Origin: CAZYBG01 sp964645155
GTDB taxonomy: Bacteria; Pseudomonadota; Alphaproteobacteria; Rhodobacterales; Rhodobacteraceae
Direction of reading: 5' to 3'
Assembly: GCA_964645155.1 (NCBI GenBank)
Contig: CAZYBG010000124.1
Coordinates: 1-7,960 of the forward strand
DNA length: 7,960 nucleotides
Shown here: piece by piece, positions 4,431-7,960 of the stretch
Layout: each line of letters begins with the position of its first letter
Position numbering within the stretch: the first letter of the stretch is position 1
The notes under the pieces: generated by a model
Told to the model about the DNA's origin: nothing
The model's input: the letters and a program-made list of their open reading frames with translations, nothing else
The model's database searches: none
Made by a program: the position numbers and the translations under genes

Positions 4431-5106
4431 ACTGCACGGCGGGAATTCTACGATCGAAGCCTTGCAAGCTGTCGTGAACGGTCCGAACGCATCGACTTCC
4501 TACGAGCTATCACATCTTCACGACAAGGTTCTGATTCCAAAGGGAACAATTGCGCCAATCTTGTCTTGTCGCTCCAGTATTTCCGCCACTTGGGGCCGGA
4601 AAGCACCTGCCGACCTGTTGGCCGAACCCGCCAGGGCGGCTGCCTGATATCCTTGGACCCGTAGCGGTTGCGTACATGGTTCCCTTGGAGCTGAAGCTTT
4701 CCCGAGTTGATCTTGCTGCACAACAGGGAGACGCGCAGGCAAACCGAAACTGCCATAGTCCGACACATCAACAGACTCTATGGCCTCCGCAGCAGTAGCT
4801 CGCCCTTCGGCTGAAAAGCCCCGTAGTGTCTGAACAGAAGGTCGCTTGAACAGGCATATGCGGCGGCCCGTATCCGCGACAGGTTCGACGGGACATCCGG
4901 GTCGCGCGCCACCACTGATACAGATCAAGGCGCATTTGGTGCAGATCGTGGATGGTCAGAAGACGTCTGACGGGCAGCCGTCGTCATGCGACAGACCGTT
5001 TGCAGAAAGCAGCACATGATCGCGTCGATACCATCCGTCCTGCGCCGCCGCTTCGCCTTGTCCAAGGCTGCGTTTAGTCGGTTCGCTTCAGAACTGCGGT
5101 TTCCAA
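4431..5106. other. Gene-free stretch between the tRNA and the export operon
   Basis: About 680 bases in which I see no convincing gene. Open frames on both strands are short, have no recognisable motif, no good ribosome site, and overlap each other. Base composition (35 of 60 G/C at 4561-4620) is lower than in both flanks. It may be decayed mobile-element DNA, but no transposase or integrase remnant could be identified. The only site I can name is the FNR-type box at 4915-4928. Confidence 0.6.
4915..4928 (+). promoter_or_regulatory. FNR/Crp-type box CTGAT-ACAG-ATCAA
   Basis: Matches nine of ten defined bases of TTGAT-N4-ATCAA, the site of FNR/FnrL and related NO- or oxygen-responsive regulators common in Rhodobacterales. 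It lies about 180 bp before the export operon start at 5107, which would be unusually far unless the transcript has a long leader. No clear -10 follows. A chance match in an intergenic region is possible. Confidence 0.4.
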
Positions 5107-6309
5107 GTGTCGGATAAGGCCGAAACGCGCGCGCGCGCGAAAGAGGGCGCAATCCCTGATGCCGCGGTTCCCGCGACAGCCGGTCAATTGATCGTTCCGG
5201 CGCCAATCCCTTCGCCTTTGCCGGCCATCCCGGCGCCCAAAAGATGGTCGAAGTGGCTTTGGCCGGGTCTGGTCGTTGTCGGCCTTGCGGCCGCGCTTTG
5301 GTACTTTCAGCCATGGGTCAGCAAAGGGCTGCCCGTCACTGTGGAGACCGTCACCCCGTCACCCCTGACGCGCATTCTGGCCGTCAATGGTCAGATCGCG
5401 CCCCTGCATCAGGTCGACGTCAAACCCGTGGTCGGCGGCGAAGTATTTGCGGTTCTGGTCGACGAAGGCGAGCTCGTGGCAGCGGGCGATGTGTTGGCGC
5501 GCATTGAGTCGACCCAGCAACAGGCGGCAGTCCGGCAGGCGCTCGCGGGCCTGGATGCGGGTCTGGTGGCACAAGGGCAGGCCCAGGCCGACTATGTCCG
5601 GGCCAAGGCGTTGGGCGGCAACATCACGCGCGCGGCGCTGGAGGATGCGGAAAGCGCGCAGAAGACGGCGGATCAGGAGGTTGCCCGCCTTACGGCGCTG
5701 ATGCAGCAGGCTGAGATCGAACTGGAAAACTACACCATACTGGCCCCGCTGGCAGGCACGATCTTATCGCGCGACGCCGAAATGGGGCAGGTGGTCGACA
5801 AAGCGACCGTGATGTTCTCCATGGCCGATCTTGGGCAACTGGTGGTCGAGACCGACGTGGACGAAACCTATGCCACTCGGGTCACGCCGGGCTTGGCGGC
5901 TGTCTTGCAACTGACAGGCGGCATCGAAAAACTGGATGGCAGCGTCAGTTCCGTGGCCCCGAAGGTGGATGCCGCAACGGGTGGCCTTGCCGTCAAGATT
6001 GCCTTTGATGCACCTGTCGCTGCCCCGGTTGGCCTGACGGTGACGGCGAACATCATTGTGGATCAGGAGGATGCGGCAATCTCGGTTCCCCGTGCGGCGG
6101 TGGTATCGGACGTTACGGGTTCGGTCGTCTATATTGCGGTCGCGGGCATTGCCGAGCGCCGGGCGGTCACGGTTGTCGACTGGCCCGCCGTCCGCATTGA
6201 AGTGACCAGCGGCCTAAGGGCCGGGGATGTGGTCATCACCGATGCGACCGGGGTTTCGGATGCGGCGGCCATTGACGTGTCCACCGCGCCTGCCGCTTCG
6301 GGCCCTTGA
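5107..6309 (+). CDS. Membrane fusion protein (HlyD/MacA-type periplasmic adaptor) of an ABC exporter
   Basis: A 400-aa adaptor that would link the inner-membrane ABC transporter to an outer-membrane channel. It has a Pro/Ala-rich cytoplasmic N-tail (1-46) and one membrane anchor, WLWPGLVVVGLAAALWYF (50-67), with no lipobox. The first lipoyl half (about 100-133) includes VDVKPVVGGEVFAVLVDEGELVAAGDVLARI. A short alpha-hairpin (about 135-208) follows, then the second lipoyl half (about 210-238, LAPLAGTILSRDAEMGQVV), beta-barrel (about 240-318) and membrane-proximal domain (about 322-390). The start is GTG 5107, the only plausible start before the membrane anchor; its ribosome site is poor (only gcgg upstream), so the true N-terminus is uncertain. 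The TGA is directly followed by the permease ATG, so the genes are cotranscribed and probably translationally coupled. Substrate unknown. MacA-like is the closest named type, but the partner here is a split permease and ATPase. Confidence 0.92.
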   Translation: MSDKAETRARAKEGAIPDAAVPATAGQLIVPAPIPSPLPAIPAPKRWSKWLWPGLVVVGLAAALWYFQPWVSKGLPVTVETVTPSPLTRILAVNGQIAPLHQVDVKPVVGGEVFAVLVDEGELVAAGDVLARIESTQQQAAVRQALAGLDAGLVAQGQAQADYVRAKALGGNITRAALEDAESAQKTADQEVARLTALMQQAEIELENYTILAPLAGTILSRDAEMGQVVDKATVMFSMADLGQLVVETDVDETYATRVTPGLAAVLQLTGGIEKLDGSVSSVAPKVDAATGGLAVKIAFDAPVAAPVGLTVTANIIVDQEDAAISVPRAAVVSDVTGSVVYIAVAGIAERRAVTVVDWPAVRIEVTSGLRAGDVVITDATGVSDAAAIDVSTAPAASGP

Positions 6310-7521
6310 ATGCTGTATGCCATCAAGATCGCCACGCGTTACCTCATGTCCAGCAAGGCGCAAACCGCCCTTTTGGTCTTTGGTGTCGCCCTTGGCGTCT
6401 TCATCTTTATTTTCATGAGCGCGCTGATTGGCGGGCTGGCCGAATACATTCTGGACAACACGGTCGGCGATATCAGCCATGTGACCATCGAGGCGGAAGC
6501 CGAAGACCCGGCCCTGTTGTTGGCCGCCCCCGCCACCGGTTATCTTTTGACGGCGGTGGAAAAGGCAAATGCGCGCCAGGCGGTGTTGCGCGATGCCGAA
6601 GCCTTCATCCCCCTGATCGAAGCGCTACCTGAGGTGATCGCCGTCTCGCCGCAGATCAATGGTTCGGGGTTCATGACCCGCGGATCGCTGGTGGCGCAGG
6701 TTGCGATCAACGGGGTTGAGCCGGGCAAGGAATCGGCAATCATCGGGCTTGACGGGTATCTGACGTCAGGGTCGGTCCGGTTGGGGACAGGGCTGGTGGT
6801 GATAGGCAAGCGGTTGGCCGAAGATCTGAGCCTGTCCGTCGGAAACACCATAAGGCTCGACGCCTCGACCGGGGCCAATACCGTGCTGACCGTGGCGGGC
6901 ATCTATGAAATCGGTCAGGGCGGCTTTGACCGCGCCACGGCCTATGTCAGCCTGGCCACCGCGCGCACCTTGTTCCAGATCCCGCAAGGGGTGACGCGGG
7001 TCGAAATCAAGCTGAACGATCTTTACGCCTCGGATGCGGTTGCGACGCGGATTGTGGCGCTGACCGGCCTTGATGCCAAATCATGGACCGAAGAGGGCCA
7101 GCAGTTGCTGGACGCGCTGCAGGCACAGGCGCAGACCGGACTGATCCTGAAATCCTTTGCCATGGTCACCATCGTGATCGGCGTGGCGTCCAGTCTGCTG
7201 TTGTCGACTTACCGCCGCCGCCCCGAGATCGGGATCATGCGGGCGATGGGGGCCAGCCGGTGGTTTGTTGTCTTCGTCTTTGTCAGCCAAGGCGCGCTGG
7301 TGGGGATCCTCGGCGCATTGGCGGGGGCGGGGCTTGGTTATCTGACGTTGCTGGGCTTTCCAACACGTGCGGAAATGGAACCAGGCGGTCTGCCGATTGA
7401 TATCGGACAAGGCGCGTTCGGCCTCGCGATCCTGCTGACGTCCATCGTGTCGGTGCTGGCCGCGATCCTGCCCGCCCGCTCCGCCGCGCGGCTGGACCCC
7501 GTGACGGCGATTGGCCAATGA
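6310..7521 (+). CDS. ABC transporter permease, FtsX/MacB-LolE type
   Basis: A 403-aa inner-membrane subunit of a type VII (mechanotransmission) ABC system. TM1 is about 20-45 (TALLVFGVALGVFIFIFMSALIGGL). A periplasmic MacB_PCD-like domain follows (about 46-275), then three C-terminal helices at about 280-300, 318-348 and 370-388. The cytoplasmic YRRRPEIGIMRAMGASR (301-317) is the FtsX-family coupling helix that contacts the ATPase; ILPARSAARLDPVTAI is the typical family C-terminus. The length fits a lone permease (LolC/E size), not an ATPase-permease fusion like MacB. It starts directly after the adaptor stop, and its TGA overlaps the next gene's ATG (ATGA at 7518-7521). The neighbouring adaptor favours export across the envelope over lipoprotein sorting, since Lol systems lack such an adaptor. 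Substrate cannot be deduced. Confidence 0.93.
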   Translation: MLYAIKIATRYLMSSKAQTALLVFGVALGVFIFIFMSALIGGLAEYILDNTVGDISHVTIEAEAEDPALLLAAPATGYLLTAVEKANARQAVLRDAEAFIPLIEALPEVIAVSPQINGSGFMTRGSLVAQVAINGVEPGKESAIIGLDGYLTSGSVRLGTGLVVIGKRLAEDLSLSVGNTIRLDASTGANTVLTVAGIYEIGQGGFDRATAYVSLATARTLFQIPQGVTRVEIKLNDLYASDAVATRIVALTGLDAKSWTEEGQQLLDALQAQAQTGLILKSFAMVTIVIGVASSLLLSTYRRRPEIGIMRAMGASRWFVVFVFVSQGALVGILGALAGAGLGYLTLLGFPTRAEMEPGGLPIDIGQGAFGLAILLTSIVSVLAAILPARSAARLDPVTAIGQ

Positions 7522-7960
7522 CCGCCCTGCTGGAGGTGCGCGATCTGGTGAAAACCTATGGCACAGGCGAGGCCGAAACCCGCGTGCTGCGCGGGCTGTC
7601 ACTGCGGATGGAGACAGGCGAGCTGGCCGCGTTGATCGGGCCATCCGGGTCGGGCAAAAGCACCCTTCTGACCATTCTGGGCACACTGATGCAGCCCACA
7701 TCTGGCAGCCACACCATGTTGGGGACCGATCTCAATGCGGCCAATGATGCCGCCCTGACCGAGTTTCGCAACCTTCACATCGGGTTCGTGTTCCAGTTCC
7801 ACAATCTGCTGCCCGATTTCACCGCGCTGGAGAACGTGATCTTTCCCACCGCGGTGCGCGAAGGCCGCGAGACGGCTGCGGCCCGCGCGCGAGGTCGCGA
7901 TCTCTTGGGTCGGATGGGCCTGGCCGACCGGGTGGATTTCCCATCGACCAACCTGTCGGG
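7518..7960 (+). CDS. ABC transporter ATP-binding protein, LolD/MacB class (3' end beyond window)
   Basis: The first 147 codons of the ATPase that powers the permease. It has an A-loop Tyr in LVKTYG (about 10-15), Walker A GPSGSGKST (41-49), and a Q-loop at Gln93 in FVFQFHNLLPDFTALENV, a form typical of the LolD/MacB/SalX branch. The window ends at NLSG, the start of the LSGGQ signature, so Walker B and the H-loop are not seen. The ATG overlaps the permease stop by four bases, indicating translational coupling in a three-gene operon. No sign of truncation other than the window edge. Confidence 0.95.
   Translation, partial: MTALLEVRDLVKTYGTGEAETRVLRGLSLRMETGELAALIGPSGSGKSTLLTILGTLMQPTSGSHTMLGTDLNAANDAALTEFRNLHIGFVFQFHNLLPDFTALENVIFPTAVREGRETAAARARGRDLLGRMGLADRVDFPSTNLS

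Larger units (their letters stand above)
3813..7960. mobile_element. Inferred integrated element (left part only), boundary in the broken tRNA-Leu
   Basis: Inferred from four things seen together: a tRNA gene cut at its anticodon loop, a known class of integrase target; an abrupt GC drop (48 of 60 G/C at 1261-1320, against 35 of 60 at 4561-4620 and 37 of 60 at 5401-5460); a replacement tRNA-Leu(UAA) of different sequence type just inside; and a long gene-poor stretch followed by a transport operon. No integrase, transposase or right-hand attachment site is visible, so the extent beyond 7960 is unknown. A deletion or rearrangement joining two genome regions would look similar from this window alone. 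Confidence 0.5.

Noticed and set aside
3733..4467. Minus-strand open frame with the peptide CGRRDLNPHSHSRSRF
   Set aside because: This is the well-known spurious translation of the antisense of a tRNA-Leu 3' end and its intron; not a protein gene.
4880..4900. T-loop-like GGTTCGAC considered as the missing 3' half of the broken tRNA
   Set aside because: The flanking bases do not form a T stem and no CGCGGGC acceptor strand or CCA follows.
4518..4928. Minus-strand 136-codon open frame in the gap
   Set aside because: No recognisable motif, no supporting ribosome site, and other frames are equally open there. Possible decayed DNA but not supportable as a gene.
4925..5314. Minus-strand open frame overlapping the start of the adaptor gene
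   Set aside because: The ending DGIDAIMCCFLQ vaguely recalls phage terminase C-termini, but more than half of the frame is antisense to the well-supported adaptor gene. No further match is visible.

Overview
The window looks like a very GC-rich alphaproteobacterium, most likely Rhodobacterales. The signs are a putA gene divergent from an Lrp-type putR, a tRNA-Leu(UAA) 5' half of the alphaproteobacterial type, a Rhodobacteraceae-like multidomain META/HslJ protein and extreme GC bias in the left half. No species call is possible from this sequence.

Layout. (1) Positions 1-1718, minus strand: 5' part of putA (bifunctional proline dehydrogenase / P5C dehydrogenase), running off the left edge inside a 12-bp tandem repeat that encodes a Gly/Ala/Asp-rich stretch. 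(2) 1719-1810: short divergent control region with inverted and direct repeats. (3) 1811-2290, plus strand: putR, the probable proline-responsive regulator of putA. (4) 2306-2351: an 18-bp perfect inverted repeat between convergent genes that also contains the last codons of the next gene. (5) 2331-3605, minus strand: exported four-module envelope protein (YscW/YbaY-like, MliC-like, COG3650-like, META/HslJ). (6) 3751-3813: 5' half of a tRNA-Leu(UAA) gene, its first 12 bases present in three tandem copies, broken off at the anticodon loop. (7) 3814-5106: lower-GC, nearly gene-free DNA whose one clear gene is a second, complete tRNA-Leu(UAA) (4006-4308) interrupted in its anticodon by a 216-nt group I intron (4041-4256). 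(8) 5107-7960, plus strand: an operon-like run of membrane fusion protein, FtsX/MacB-type permease and ABC ATPase (3' end cut by the window), forming a tripartite-type export system.

Interpretation. GC falls from about 80% in a sampled putA line to about 60% past the broken tRNA. The simplest reading is that 3813/3814 is the left boundary of an integrated element that recombined into the anticodon loop of the resident tRNA-Leu(UAA). The element brought its own tRNA-Leu(UAA), of a different sequence type, which could replace the lost function. That replacement carries a self-splicing-type intron in the same loop at which the resident gene was broken. This suggests, as inference only, that the intron hides the attachment site from the element's integrase and makes the replacement tRNA immune to integration. 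No integrase gene or right boundary lies in the window, so the element is inferred and not demonstrated.
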